Below, piece after piece: positions 28,710-38,848 of a stretch of 64,000 nt of DNA (positions are counted from its first letter, which is position 1; the number at the start of each line of letters is the position of its first letter). Source of the DNA: Deinococci bacterium. GTDB lineage: Bacteria > Deinococcota > Deinococci > Deinococcales > Trueperaceae. The position numbers and the translations under genes are program-made. The notes under the pieces were generated by a model, which saw only the letters and a list, made by a program, of their open reading frames with translations, had not been told where the DNA came from and did no database searches. The DNA lies in assembly GCA_030149325.1 (NCBI GenBank), contig JASBRS010000045.1, positions 1 through 64,000 on the forward strand, given 5' to 3'.

Positions 28710-29953
28710 GCACCGCATCGCGGATCGACCCTCGCCGCGGCGCCGACATCGGCGCGCGCCGCCGCAACCTGCGCCTGGCCATCCTGGCGGTGATCCAGGC
28801 GGCCATCCTGGCTTTCGTGCTGCTCACCGTGGTGCGTCCGCCGGCGCCCAGCTCCGGCCCGCTGCTCGGCAAGGGCGTCACCGTCGCCGATATCCAGTCG
28901 TTCACGGTGACCGGCCACGACGGCACCAAGATCGCGGTCAAGCGCGACGGTGTGACGTGGGTGCTGCCCGACCAGGGCGGCTTCCCCGCCCAGACCTCGC
29001 GCGTCGAGGGCTTCCTCAAGGAGCTCACGGGGCTGCAGAAGCAGGGCCTGGTGGCGACCACCAAGGACGCCTACAAGCGCCTGCAGGTGTCGCCCACCGA
29101 CTACCAGCGCAGGATCGTGCTGGACCTCAAGGGCGGCAGGTCGGAGACGCTCTACATCGGCTCCGAGCCGGCCTACGGCAGCACCAACGTGCGCATGGAC
29201 AAGCAGGCGGGCGTCTACGTCAGCCACAACCTGCACGCCAGCGACGCCCGCACCGACGCCGCCGGCTACGTCGACACCAACTTCGTCAAGCTCGACACCG
29301 CGCACGTCACGCGGGTCGAGGTCAAGAACGCCAACGGCGACTTGGTGTTCACCAGGTCGGGCGGCGCCTGGTCGATGCAGGGTGTGCCGGCGGGCCGGAA
29401 GCTCGACCCGCAGGTCGTGACCGGCATGGTCAGCAGCCTCACCGACGTGCAGCTCGACGAGCCGCTGGGCAAGAAGGTGGAGCCGAGCTACGGCTTCGAC
29501 AAGCCGCTGGCGGTGGTCACGCTGACGACGGTGACGCCGGCCGCGAAGGCGTCGGGCGGGAGCGCATCGGGTAGCGGCGCGTCCGGTAGCGGCGCGACGA
29601 GCGCCAGCACGTCCGGCAGCGGAACGTCCGGCAGCACGGCGGCCGGCTCGGGCTCGAACGGCACGGCCGGCGCCTCGACCCCGGCGGCCTCCGCCGCCGC
29701 ACCGGCCGCCGCACCCACCGTGACGACCACCACCATCAAGGTGGGCGCCAAGGACAAGGACGGCTTCTACCCGATCCAGGCGTCGAGCTCGCCCTACATC
29801 GTGCGGGTCTCGGGCTCGAGCCTCGGCGACGTGGTGAGCCGCAAGCTGGCGGACTTCCTGGTGAAGCCGGCGTCGCCGGGCGCGTCCGGCGCGGGCGCCC
29901 CGAGCGCGACCCCGGGCAGCAGCCTGGGAGGCCTGGGCACCGGCAAGCCCTAG
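28706..29953 (+). CDS. DUF4340 domain-containing protein with Ser/Gly/Ala-rich linker
   Basis: GTGA overlap with permease; N-terminal TM; 'FTVTGHDGTKIAVKRDGVTWVLPDQGGFPAQTSRVEGFLKEL'; low-complexity SG/SA tract ~29555-29725. Confidence 0.8.
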   Translation: MSTASRIDPRRGADIGARRRNLRLAILAVIQAAILAFVLLTVVRPPAPSSGPLLGKGVTVADIQSFTVTGHDGTKIAVKRDGVTWVLPDQGGFPAQTSRVEGFLKELTGLQKQGLVATTKDAYKRLQVSPTDYQRRIVLDLKGGRSETLYIGSEPAYGSTNVRMDKQAGVYVSHNLHASDARTDAAGYVDTNFVKLDTAHVTRVEVKNANGDLVFTRSGGAWSMQGVPAGRKLDPQVVTGMVSSLTDVQLDEPLGKKVEPSYGFDKPLAVVTLTTVTPAAKASGGSASGSGASGSGATSASTSGSGTSGSTAAGSGSNGTAGASTPAASAAAPAAAPTVTTTTIKVGAKDKDGFYPIQASSSPYIVRVSGSSLGDVVSRKLADFLVKPASPGASGAGAPSATPGSSLGGLGTGKP

Positions 29954-30056
29954 CCCACCCCCGATCCACAGGCGCGCGGGCGCCGGCTCCGGCCGGCGCC
30001 CGTCGTCGTTCCGAGCCTTCGGGGCGTATCGGGGCCGTTCGCCGGACCCCTGCGAC

Positions 30057-30094
30057 GCGATGTCAAGTCCGACTTGACATCGCATTCCAGGGCC
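30057..30094. repeat. dispersed palindromic element, copy A
   Basis: GCGATGTCAAGT-CCG-ACTTGACATCGC + ATTCCAGGGCC; shares TGTCAAGTCCGRCTTGACAnnnCATTCCAGGGCC with copy B. Confidence 0.75.
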
Positions 30095-30134
30095 ATCGCG
30101 GCCCCCTACGGCAACTCCCGGGCCCCGCGGCCGC

Positions 30135-31046
30135 CTACTTCTCCGAGGACAGCGCGAAGCCGCGCATGAACTGCTCCTGGAGCAGCATGAACACGATCAA
30201 CGGCGGGATCAGCGCCACGATGGCGCCCGCCATCACCAGCCCCCAGTCGGTGTCCTGCCCCTGACTGATGATCAGGTTCAGCCCGACCTGCACCACCTGC
30301 CGGTCGGTGCGCCGGATGATCACCAGCGGCCACAGGTACTGGTTCCAGACGTAGACGAACTGGATGACCGCCAGCGCGCCGATAGTGTTGGTGCTCATCG
30401 GCACCAGGATGCTCATCAGGAAGCGCAGCGGGCCGGCGCCGTCGATCTTGGCGGCGTCGGCGAGGGACAGCGGGATCGACATGAAGTGCTGCCGGAACAG
30501 GAACACCCCGGTGGCCGACGCCAGGAAGGGCACGATGATGGCCCAGTAGGAGTTCGACCAGTTGAAGCCGTAGGGGGTGGGCGCCAGCGGGTGGGCGATC
30601 CAGGAGAACAGCGCCTGCCAGGTGGGCGGCGCCTGCTTCGACACCAGGTCGAACAGGCCCACGATCAGCACCTGCGTCGGCATCATCAGGGTCAGCAGGA
30701 TGAAGCCGAAGACCACCGGCTTGAAGGGGATGCGGAAGTAGACCAGCGCCATGCCGGCCATCAGCGAGAACAGCGTCTTCCCGAAGGTCACGGCGAAGGC
30801 GATGATGAACGAGTTGCGCATGTAGATGCCCAGGTCGGCCTGGACCCAGGCGTTCGACACGTTGTGCCACAGCTGGGCCCCGGGGATGAGGCTGGCGGAG
30901 ATGACCTGGGTGGTGGGCTGCGTCGCCTTGATCAGCGCGAAGAGGATGGGCCCGGTCACCACCAGGCAGCTCACGATGAGCAGCAGGTGGATCAGCCAGC
31001 GCGTCTTGGGGCGGCGCTGCCGGGCGCTCGCGGTGCGTGTCGCCAT
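30135..31046 (-). CDS. carbohydrate ABC transporter permease (MalG/UgpE-like)
   Basis: EAA loop 'ADAAKIDGAGPLRFLMSILVPMSTNTIGALAVI'. Confidence 0.9.
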   Translation of the reverse strand: MATRTASARQRRPKTRWLIHLLLIVSCLVVTGPILFALIKATQPTTQVISASLIPGAQLWHNVSNAWVQADLGIYMRNSFIIAFAVTFGKTLFSLMAGMALVYFRIPFKPVVFGFILLTLMMPTQVLIVGLFDLVSKQAPPTWQALFSWIAHPLAPTPYGFNWSNSYWAIIVPFLASATGVFLFRQHFMSIPLSLADAAKIDGAGPLRFLMSILVPMSTNTIGALAVIQFVYVWNQYLWPLVIIRRTDRQVVQVGLNLIISQGQDTDWGLVMAGAIVALIPPLIVFMLLQEQFMRGFALSSEK

Positions 31047-31047
31047 C

Positions 31048-31989
31048 TCAGGACCCCCCGCCGTAGTGGACGTTGCGGCCGCCGTAGCGGAACTGCAGGA
31101 CGGTGATGCCGGCCACCAGGAAGAGCAGGACCACCCCCTGCGCGCCGGCGAAGCCGAGGCTGCCGGTGCCGCCGAAGCCGTCCTGGTACATGCGGTAGAT
31201 CATGGTGGTGGTCAGCCCGGCGTTGTCGAGGTGGAGCGCCGACGGGCCCACCGGGCCCCCCTTGGTCAGGATGTCGATGAGGCCGAACACCTCGAAGAAG
31301 GCGTAGGCGACGTTGGTGAACACCAGGAAGAAGGTCATCGGCGAGAGCAGCGGCAGCGTCACCGAGCGGAAGCGCTGCCAGGCGTTGGCACCGTCGATGG
31401 CGGCCGCCTCGTTGAGCTCGCCGGGGATGTTCTGCAAGGCGGCCAGGTAGAACACGATGTTGTAGCCGAGCTCCTTCCAGATCGCCGCGCCCACCACCAG
31501 GCTGAACGCCAGGATGGGGTTGTCGAGCCAGCGCGGCGCGATGCCCAGGGTCATCCTCAGGAAGTGGTTGACGGCGCCGACCTGGGGGTTGAACAGGAAC
31601 GAGAAGATGGTGCCGGCGATGGCCGGCGACAGCGCGAACGGCCAGATCAGCAGCAGGCGATAGAAGCGCGCGCCCGTCACCTTCTGGTTGGCCAGCATCG
31701 CGAAGGCCATGCTGATGGCCAGGCCGAGGATCACCACGGCGGCGCTGAAGACGATGCTCTGCAGCACCACCTGGCGGTACATCGGCGCCAGCAGACCGGT
31801 GAAGAGCTCCCGGAAGTTGTCGAGCCCGATGAACTTGCGCGTCCCCAGGATGAGGTTGCTGCGGTACATGCTGAGGACGAACGACTGGGCGGCCGGGTAG
31901 TACAGGAAGATCACGAGGATGACGAGCGTCGGCACCAACAGCAACCACGCCGTCGTCCTGCTCCGAAATACGGGTGTTCCTTCGCGCAT
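31048..31989 (-). CDS. carbohydrate ABC transporter permease (MalF/UgpA-like)
   Basis: 'NEAAAIDGANAWQRFRSVTLPLLSPMTFFLVFTN'; AGGAG SD. Confidence 0.9.
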   Translation of the reverse strand: MREGTPVFRSRTTAWLLLVPTLVILVIFLYYPAAQSFVLSMYRSNLILGTRKFIGLDNFRELFTGLLAPMYRQVVLQSIVFSAAVVILGLAISMAFAMLANQKVTGARFYRLLLIWPFALSPAIAGTIFSFLFNPQVGAVNHFLRMTLGIAPRWLDNPILAFSLVVGAAIWKELGYNIVFYLAALQNIPGELNEAAAIDGANAWQRFRSVTLPLLSPMTFFLVFTNVAYAFFEVFGLIDILTKGGPVGPSALHLDNAGLTTTMIYRMYQDGFGGTGSLGFAGAQGVVLLFLVAGITVLQFRYGGRNVHYGGGS

Positions 31990-32060
31990 GCTCAGGCTCC
32001 TGCGGCCTCGCTCCCCCTGGAACGTGCTAGGCCCGCGACTTCAAATATCCCATGGGAGGG

Positions 32061-32088
32061 CCGGCGGCGGGAAGGATCCCGCCGCCGG
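32061..32088. other. 12-bp stem hairpin between SBP and first permease gene
   Basis: CCGGCGGCGGGA-AGGA-TCCCGCCGCCGG. Confidence 0.75.
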
Positions 32089-32102
32089 CGTAGGCACGAT
32101 GC

Positions 32103-33398
32103 CTAGAAGTTGCTGTTGTACTGCTGCAGCGCCTGGTTGGCGAGCTGCTCGGCCTGGTTCATGGCCGAATCCACCGAGGCGCCGTTCAGGACCTTCTGGA
32201 TGGCCTCCTCGATGATCGTCCGGATCTGCGGGTACGGGCCCATGAGGGCGCCGGCCGTAGCCGTGGACGACTTGGTCTGCAGGAGCTGGTTGAAAGCGAC
32301 CGCGTAGTTGGGGTTGTCGCGGAACCAGCCGGCCTGGTCGAGCTTGTTGATCGAGCTGATGCGGACCGGGAAGTAGCCGGTCAGCTTGTGCCAGCTGATC
32401 ATGTTGTCGGTGTTGGTCATGTACTCGATGAAGCTGCGGGCCGCCTGCTGCACGTCCGCCGGCACGCCCTTCATGATCCAGACCGAGGCCCCGCCGATGA
32501 CGACGCCCGCGCGGTCGGCACCGTCGGCGATCGGCAGTTCCGCCGTGGTGGCGATCCAGCCGCCGTCCTTGCCGGCCTTGGTGATGGTGTTCACCTCGGA
32601 GGTCGAGTCGATGTGGAACATCGACTGGCCCTGCAGGAAGATGGCTTCGCTGCCGTTCCAGTCCTCGAGCTTGCCGGTGTAGGTGTAGTAGCCCTTGTCG
32701 TTGAGCTCCTTAATCCAGTTGACGATGTTCAGCGCGGGCTGGCTCGTCAGCAGGACCTGGGTGGCGCGGCCGTCGCGGCCGTTGCCGTTGTTCGCCATCG
32801 GGGCGTTCTGCTCGGCCATCCACTGCTCGAAGAACCAGCTGTGCAGCGCGAAGGTGATGCAGCTGTCGGTGGTGTCGCCGGCGGCGCGCAGGGCGTCACA
32901 GGCCTTGATGATGCCGCTGTAGGTCTTGGGCGGGTTCTTGGGATCGAGCCCGGCCTTCGTCATCAGCGCGTTGTTGACGTACATCACCGCGTTGGACGAG
33001 TTGAAGGGGATCGAGTTCACGGTGCCGTCGATGGTGTAGTAGTCGAGCACCGGCTTGATGTAGTCGCTGGTGTCGAAGGCGCCGGGGATGCTGCCGACGG
33101 GGACGAACAGGCCGGAGTCCTTGGCCTGCTGGCTGCCGACCTCGAAGATCTGCACCAACGCGGGGGGATTGCCCTGACGGGCGGCCAGGATCGCCGAGTT
33201 GAGGGTATCGCGGTACGACGACTTGGGCGTCACCACGACCTCGTAGTTCGGGTTCTGCTTGTTCCACTCGTTGGCGCGGTCCTGGATCCACTGCTGCCGC
33301 GGGCCGCTGAACGCCTCGAAGAAGTCGATCTTCGTCTGGGCGTAGGCGGTCCCCACGAGCAGGGCGAGCAACGAGATGACGATGGTCAAACGCTTCAT
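32103..33398 (-). CDS. carbohydrate ABC transporter substrate-binding protein (UgpB-like)
   Basis: 'MKRLTIVISLLALLVGTAYAQTKIDFFEAFSGPRQQWIQDRANEWNKQNPNYEVVV'; start refined from 33956 to ATG 33398. Confidence 0.9.
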   Translation of the reverse strand: MKRLTIVISLLALLVGTAYAQTKIDFFEAFSGPRQQWIQDRANEWNKQNPNYEVVVTPKSSYRDTLNSAILAARQGNPPALVQIFEVGSQQAKDSGLFVPVGSIPGAFDTSDYIKPVLDYYTIDGTVNSIPFNSSNAVMYVNNALMTKAGLDPKNPPKTYSGIIKACDALRAAGDTTDSCITFALHSWFFEQWMAEQNAPMANNGNGRDGRATQVLLTSQPALNIVNWIKELNDKGYYTYTGKLEDWNGSEAIFLQGQSMFHIDSTSEVNTITKAGKDGGWIATTAELPIADGADRAGVVIGGASVWIMKGVPADVQQAARSFIEYMTNTDNMISWHKLTGYFPVRISSINKLDQAGWFRDNPNYAVAFNQLLQTKSSTATAGALMGPYPQIRTIIEEAIQKVLNGASVDSAMNQAEQLANQALQQYNSNF

Positions 33399-33739
33399 AC
33401 GATCCCCTTTCCCTTCTTGGAGCCGGCGCCCACCGTAGCAGCCATCCGTCATGGGAACGTCTGACGAACGCGCGGGACCGCGGGACCGGTCCATCTTCCT
33501 CGGCAGCGCGTCCCCCGGCGAGCCACGAGGTACGACCACGCACCGCATCGGAGACCCGCCGGGGCCCTCGGGCCCGGACCGACGGAGGCGCCATGCGCCT
33601 TCCGATACCGCGTATGGGTCGCTTGTCCAGGAGTCGAGTCTACCGCGCCGCGCCGGGAGCGTCCACGGCGACGTCATGGCGCCGGGGTACACGGTGTGCC
33701 TTCGGCCGAGGGCTGCCGGCGAGCCAGGCCGGCACGGCG

Positions 33740-34360
33740 CTAGCCGGGGAGCTCGAGCCCCAACGCCGCCAGCGCCACGCGGGTGCCGTCGAGGTCGCGG
33801 TGCACCACGCCGCGGATGCCCAGCGCCCCCGCCACCTCCACGAACATCGGCCGGTCGTCGAGGTAGACGACCTCCTCGGGCGCCACCTGCGCCAGGTCGA
33901 GGGCGATCCGGAAGATGTCGTGGTCGGGCTTGCGCACGTGCACGAAGCCGGAGCACACGAAGGCGTCGATGTGCTCCTGCAGCCCGAAGGCGCGGGCGCG
34001 GTGCTCGCTGAGCTCGCGCCCCTCGTTGCTCACCGCCACCACCAGCAGCCCGTAGCGCCGCTTCAGCTCGCGCTGGAACGCGATCATGTCGGGGTAGGGG
34101 CGCGACTGCGCGCGCATGAAGGCGCGGAAGTCGTCGGGCGTGAAGTCGCGCGGCCGGTGGAACACCACGCGCCGCAGGTACTCGTCCAGCGATAGCTTGC
34201 CGGCCTCGTAGGTGTCGAAGGTGAGGTGGTGGCGCTCGTCGAGGTCCTCGGGGTCGAGGTCGAAGGTCTCGGCCGCGCGGGCGCGCGCCCGCCGGTCCCA
34301 GCCGTTGGTCAGCAGCACACCGCCGATGTCGGTGAAGAGCGCTCGCACTCCGTCGCGCAC
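33740..34360 (-). CDS. HAD-family hydrolase
   Basis: 'ALFTDIGGVLL', 'VVAVSNEGREL', 'FVHVRKPDHDIFRIAL', 'VVYLDDRPMFVE'. Confidence 0.87.
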   Translation of the reverse strand: MRDGVRALFTDIGGVLLTNGWDRRARARAAETFDLDPEDLDERHHLTFDTYEAGKLSLDEYLRRVVFHRPRDFTPDDFRAFMRAQSRPYPDMIAFQRELKRRYGLLVVAVSNEGRELSEHRARAFGLQEHIDAFVCSGFVHVRKPDHDIFRIALDLAQVAPEEVVYLDDRPMFVEVAGALGIRGVVHRDLDGTRVALAALGLELPG

Positions 34361-34571
34361 GTTGGGCCTCCCCTCGCCGCCGCGGGGCCGTCGGGACCGA
34401 CGGCTCGGGTCGGCGACGCTGCAGGCTAGCGCGCTTCCGCGGCCGCGACGTTAGTCTGGCGTGAGAGGGCCGAGCGCGGCGCCGGCATCCGTCCCGCAGG
34501 ACACGGGCGCCCCGGCCCCTCGGCAGCTAGGCTCGAGCCAACGATTGACCCTCCCGGAAGGAGGCGCATCG

Positions 34572-36218
34572 ATGTCATCCCTCACCGAATCCCCCGCCTG
34601 GAAACGCCTCCAGGAGCACCACCGCCAGGTCGCGCCGCTGCACCTGCGCGACCTCTTCGCCCAGGACCCGCAGCGCTTCGAGCGCTTCCACCTGCGCCTG
34701 GGCGACCTGCTCTTCGACTACTCCAAGCACCGCATCACCGAGGCTACGCTGCCGCTCCTGCTCGACCTGGCGCGCCAGACGGGCGTGGAGGCGCGGCGCG
34801 ACGCCATGTTCGCCGGGCAGAGGATCAACACCAGCGAGGACCGCGCGGTGCTGCACGTGGCGCTGCGCAACCGCTCGAGCCGTCCCATCCGCGTCGACGG
34901 CGAGGACGTCATGCCCGGCGTCCACGCCGTGCTCGACAAGATGCGCCGCTTCAGCACGGCGGTTCACGACGGCAGCTGGCGCGGCTTCTCCGGCGAGCGC
35001 ATCACCGACGTGGTGAACATCGGCATCGGCGGCTCGCACCTGGGCCCGCAGATGGCGGTGCGGGCGCTGACCCCCTACGCCGTCGAGGGCATGCGCGTGC
35101 ACTTCGTGTCGAACGTCGACGGCACCAACCTGGCCGAGGTGCTGGCTCGCGTGCGCCCCGAGTCGACGCTGTTCCTGGTGGCGTCGAAGACCTTCACCAC
35201 CCAGGAGACGATGACCAACGCCCACACCGCGCGCGACTGGCTCTTGGCCGCCGCTCCCGACGAGAGCGCGGTGGCGAAGCACTTCGTGGCGCTGTCGACC
35301 AACCGCGAGGCGGTGGAGGCTTTCGGCATCGACCCCGACAACATGTTCGTGTTCTGGGACTGGGTCGGCGGCCGCTACTCGCTGTGGTCGGCGATCGGCC
35401 TCTCGATCGTGCTGGCGGTGGGGTTCGGCAACTTCGAGCGGATGCTGGAGGGCGCGCACGCCGTCGACGAGCACTTCCGCACCGCTCCGCTGGAGCGCAA
35501 CATCCCCGTCATCATGGGGATGCTGGGCGTCTGGTACAACAACTTCTTCGGCGCCGAGACGCACGCCATCCTGCCCTACGACGAGACGCTGGAGTTCTTC
35601 CCCAGCTATTTCCAGCAGGGGGACATGGAGTCGAACGGCAAGAGCGTCACCCGGGCCGGCGACCGCGTCGAGGTGTCGACCGGACCGGTGGTGTGGGGGC
35701 AGCCGGGCACCAACGGCCAGCACGCCTTCTACCAGCTCATCCACCAGGGCACCAAGCTGGTGCCCGCCGACTTCCTGGCGCCGGCGAGGAGCCACCACCC
35801 GGTGGGACGCCACCACGCCATCCTGCTGGCCAACTTCTTCGCCCAGACCGAGGCGCTCATGCGCGGCCGCACGCCCGAGGAGACGCGCGCCGAGCTCGTT
35901 GCCGAGGGCGCGTCCGGCGAGCGATTGGAGCTGCTGACGGCGGCCAAGACCTTCGAGGGCAACCGTCCCACCAGCTCGATCCTGTTCGAGCAGCTCACCC
36001 CCGAGACGCTGGGCAGCCTGATCGCGCTGTACGAGCACAAGATCTTCACCCAGGGCGTGGTGTGGGACATCGACAGCTTCGACCAGATGGGGGTCGAGCT
36101 CGGCAAGCAGCTCGCCAAGGCGGTGCTGCCCGAGCTCGAGGGCGACGCTCCCGTCACCAGCCACGACAGCTCCACCAACGGGCTGATCAACGCCTACAAG
36201 CGGCTGCGCGGGGGCTGA
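34572..36218 (+). CDS. pgi: glucose-6-phosphate isomerase
   Basis: '[18 protein letters not shown]', '[12 protein letters not shown]', '[15 protein letters not shown]', '[21 protein letters not shown]'. Confidence 0.97.
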   Translation: MSSLTESPAWKRLQEHHRQVAPLHLRDLFAQDPQRFERFHLRLGDLLFDYSKHRITEATLPLLLDLARQTGVEARRDAMFAGQRINTSEDRAVLHVALRNRSSRPIRVDGEDVMPGVHAVLDKMRRFSTAVHDGSWRGFSGERITDVVNIGIGGSHLGPQMAVRALTPYAVEGMRVHFVSNVDGTNLAEVLARVRPESTLFLVASKTFTTQETMTNAHTARDWLLAAAPDESAVAKHFVALSTNREAVEAFGIDPDNMFVFWDWVGGRYSLWSAIGLSIVLAVGFGNFERMLEGAHAVDEHFRTAPLERNIPVIMGMLGVWYNNFFGAETHAILPYDETLEFFPSYFQQGDMESNGKSVTRAGDRVEVSTGPVVWGQPGTNGQHAFYQLIHQGTKLVPADFLAPARSHHPVGRHHAILLANFFAQTEALMRGRTPEETRAELVAEGASGERLELLTAAKTFEGNRPTSSILFEQLTPETLGSLIALYEHKIFTQGVVWDIDSFDQMGVELGKQLAKAVLPELEGDAPVTSHDSSTNGLINAYKRLRGG

Positions 36219-37972
36219 TCGGGGGCGTCGGGGCCGGCCGGACGCAGGCCGGCCGCGCCGGCCCCGTGCGGGCGGGGCTCGCCGGGCGCACCTGCCGCCG
36301 GCGCGTCCTCGTGGACGTAGTGCTTGCCGCGCGTCCAGGAGGCGAACGCCGCCACGATCATCATCACCATGGCGAAGGCGAAGGTGATGTGCATGCCGGT
36401 CATGAACGGCCCGGCGATGAGATGCGGGAAGAAGGTCTTGCCGGTCAGATAGGCGGCCTTGTCGGCCGGCAGCGACGGCAGGATCGGCCCGAGCAGCGAC
36501 TGCATCGGGTTGTAGCCCAGGAAGGCGGCGAACAGGCTGCCCACCGGCGGCAACCCGGCGATGGTGCGTGCCGCCGCGGCGGGCACGTCCTGGGCAGTGA
36601 GCCCCTGGAACATGGTGGTCGGCAGCGTCGAGGCCAGGCCGGCGATCATCAGCGAGAAGAAGAGCCCGATCGAGAGGTTCATGCCGGCGTTCTGGAAGGT
36701 CGCCCACATGCCCGAGGCCACCCCACGCTCGCCGGCGGGCACGGCGTTCATGATGCCCGCGGTGTTGGGCGCCGAGAACAGCCCCATCGCCAACCCGTTG
36801 GCCAGCAGCAGCAGCGCGAACACGCCGTAGTGGAAGTTGGCCGGCAGCAGCATCATCAGCCCGAAGGTGACCGCCGCGGCGGCCATGCCGCCGGTGGCGA
36901 AGGGGCGCGCCCCGAGCCGGTCGGAGAGCCAGCCCGACACCGGCCCCGCGATCAGGAAACCGATCGTCATCGGTAGCATGTAGATCGCCGACCACAGCGG
37001 CGTCGACTCGTAGCTGTAGCCGTGCAGCGGTAGCCAGATGCCCTGCAACCAGATGATCAGCATGAACATCAGGCCGCCGCGGCCGATGGCGGCCAGCAGT
37101 GCCGCCAGGTTGCCGGCGGTGAAGGCCCGCACCCGGAACAGCCCGAGCCGGAACATCGGGTCGGGCACGCGCGTCTCGATGAAGGCGAAGAGCCCCAGCA
37201 CCGCCAGCCCGCCGAGGACGGCGGCCAGCACGAAGGGGTCGGTCCAGCCGGTGGGGTGCCCGCCGTAGGGCTGGATGCCGTAGGTGATGCCCACCAGGAT
37301 CGCCACCAGCCCCAGCCCGAAGGTGAGGTTGCCCCACCAGTCGATGCGCGCGCGCTTCACCACGCCGATCTCGCGCAGCCGGAAGTAGGCCCACAACGTG
37401 CCGAAGATGCCGATGGGGACCGACACCAGGAACACCAGGTGCCAGTCGAGCGTCGACAGCAGGCCGCCGACCAGCAGCCCCAGGAACGAGCCGGCGATGG
37501 CCGCCACGCTGTTGATGCCCAGCGCCATGCCGCGCTGCCGCACCGGGAAGGCGTCGGTCAGGATGGCGGCGCTGTTGGCCATGAGCAGCGCGCCGCCGAT
37601 CCCCTGCACCACGCGCAGGCCGATGAGCGTGAGGGCGGCGGCGGGGCCGGTCCAGAACACCAGCGACAGCAGGATCGAGCCCACCGTGAACACCGCGAAG
37701 CCCAGGTTGTACATGCGGACGCGCCCCACCATGTCGCCGATGCGGCCGAAGCTCACCACCAGCACCGCGGTCACCACCATGTAGCCCATCAGCAGCCACA
37801 GCAGGTAGCTGACGTTCTGGGGCTGCAGCGGATCGATGGCGATGCCGCGGAAGATGGCGGGCATCGAGATCAGCACGATCGAGGAGTTGATGGTGGCCAT
37901 CAGCACCCCGAGGGTGGTGTTGGAGAGCGCGATCCACTTGTAGCCGTCGCCGCGGCCGTTTCTTTCCCTCAC
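36194..37972 (-). CDS. DHA2/EmrB-type MFS transporter
   Basis: '[29 protein letters not shown]', '[17 protein letters not shown]', '[13 protein letters not shown]'; GTG start 37972. Confidence 0.88.
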   Translation of the reverse strand: MRERNGRGDGYKWIALSNTTLGVLMATINSSIVLISMPAIFRGIAIDPLQPQNVSYLLWLLMGYMVVTAVLVVSFGRIGDMVGRVRMYNLGFAVFTVGSILLSLVFWTGPAAALTLIGLRVVQGIGGALLMANSAAILTDAFPVRQRGMALGINSVAAIAGSFLGLLVGGLLSTLDWHLVFLVSVPIGIFGTLWAYFRLREIGVVKRARIDWWGNLTFGLGLVAILVGITYGIQPYGGHPTGWTDPFVLAAVLGGLAVLGLFAFIETRVPDPMFRLGLFRVRAFTAGNLAALLAAIGRGGLMFMLIIWLQGIWLPLHGYSYESTPLWSAIYMLPMTIGFLIAGPVSGWLSDRLGARPFATGGMAAAAVTFGLMMLLPANFHYGVFALLLLANGLAMGLFSAPNTAGIMNAVPAGERGVASGMWATFQNAGMNLSIGLFFSLMIAGLASTLPTTMFQGLTAQDVPAAAARTIAGLPPVGSLFAAFLGYNPMQSLLGPILPSLPADKAAYLTGKTFFPHLIAGPFMTGMHITFAFAMVMMIVAAFASWTRGKHYVHEDAPAAGAPGEPRPHGAGAAGLRPAGPDAPDQPPRSRL

Positions 37973-38235
37973 GTCGTTCCTGCCTTCCCTTGCGCGTGGC
38001 CCCCGAGGTCGTGGCGCGCCGGCGGGCGCGACCAGACCGTGATAGTACCGGATGGAAAGGACGGGTCCCTGCATCGCGGGCGACGCCGGCCGCGGCCCAG
38101 CTCCGCCGAGCCGAGGCCGAGCGGCTACGGGACGCAGGACGGACGCCCCTGCCGGGCGCCCGGCCGCCGCCTATCATCGAGAGGACGGAGCCCGGGGCGG
38201 CACGGCCCGCGCCCCCGCGCCCCAGGGAGGACCCC

Positions 38236-38718
38236 ATGCCGGACGACGACCTGAAGGAGCTGCTCCACCGCAACCTCGCCTTCCTGCTCGAGGAGACGTT
38301 CGCCTCGCCGGCGCGTTCCGGCGGCAACGCCTACCTCGATACCGGCACCGGCTGGGGCCCGACGCTGGCGTCGCTGTCGGCCGAGGAGGCGTCGCAAGCG
38401 CTGGCGCCCGGCGGCACCACCATCGCCGGCCACGTCGAGCACGCGCGCTTCTACCTCGAGGTGGTGCTGCGCTACGCCGAGGGCAAGGGCGAGCCCGTCG
38501 ACTGGGCCGAGAGCTGGCAGGTCCGCGAGGTCACGCCCGTCGCCTGGGAGGCGCTCAAGGAGACCTTCCTCGCCACCTGCCACCGCGCCCACGACACCCT
38601 GCTGGGGCGCGAGAGCTGGGACGACCACGCCCTGGGCGCGGTCCTGGCGGTGCTCGCCCACTCCGCCTACCACCTGGGGGCGGTGAGGCAGCGCGCGCTG
38701 GTGGCGCGCGCGGGGTAG
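38236..38718 (+). CDS. DinB-family protein
   Basis: 'TIAGHVEHARFYLEVVLRYAEG', 'LAHSAYHLGAVRQ'; AGGGAGG SD. Confidence 0.7.
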   Translation: MPDDDLKELLHRNLAFLLEETFASPARSGGNAYLDTGTGWGPTLASLSAEEASQALAPGGTTIAGHVEHARFYLEVVLRYAEGKGEPVDWAESWQVREVTPVAWEALKETFLATCHRAHDTLLGRESWDDHALGAVLAVLAHSAYHLGAVRQRALVARAG

Positions 38719-38778
38719 GCGGGCGGCGGCGCTGTTCGGCGGGTCCGCACGGGCGGGGCGCCCTCCTCCGCCCCCTCA

Positions 38779-38819
38779 AATGGACTGTCAAGTCCGGCTT
38801 GACACTCCATTCCAGGGCC
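38779..38819. repeat. dispersed palindromic element, copy B
   Basis: AATGGACTGTCAAG-TCCGG-CTTGACACTCCATT + CCAGGGCC; 30/34 identities to copy A core. Confidence 0.75.
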
Positions 38820-38848
38820 CCGCAGAAGCCTCCGCGACCCCGGACCGC

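Noticed and set aside
23346-28718. 1790-aa minus-strand ORF and other giant antisense ORFs (34575-38327, 8176-11181, 1894-2925)
   Set aside because: They lie antisense to genes with clear family motifs, have repetitive R/H/D/A/G-rich composition without domains, and are the expected high-GC stop-depleted antisense frame.
29555-29725. Repeat element in DUF4340 gene
   Set aside because: The GC-rich gtccggcagcgg-like tract simply encodes a Ser/Gly/Ala linker and is not an independent DNA repeat.
24834-29953. Gliding-motility locus
   Set aside because: Only GldA/F/G-like ABC components and DUF4340 are present; no other gld/spr genes, so motility cannot be claimed.
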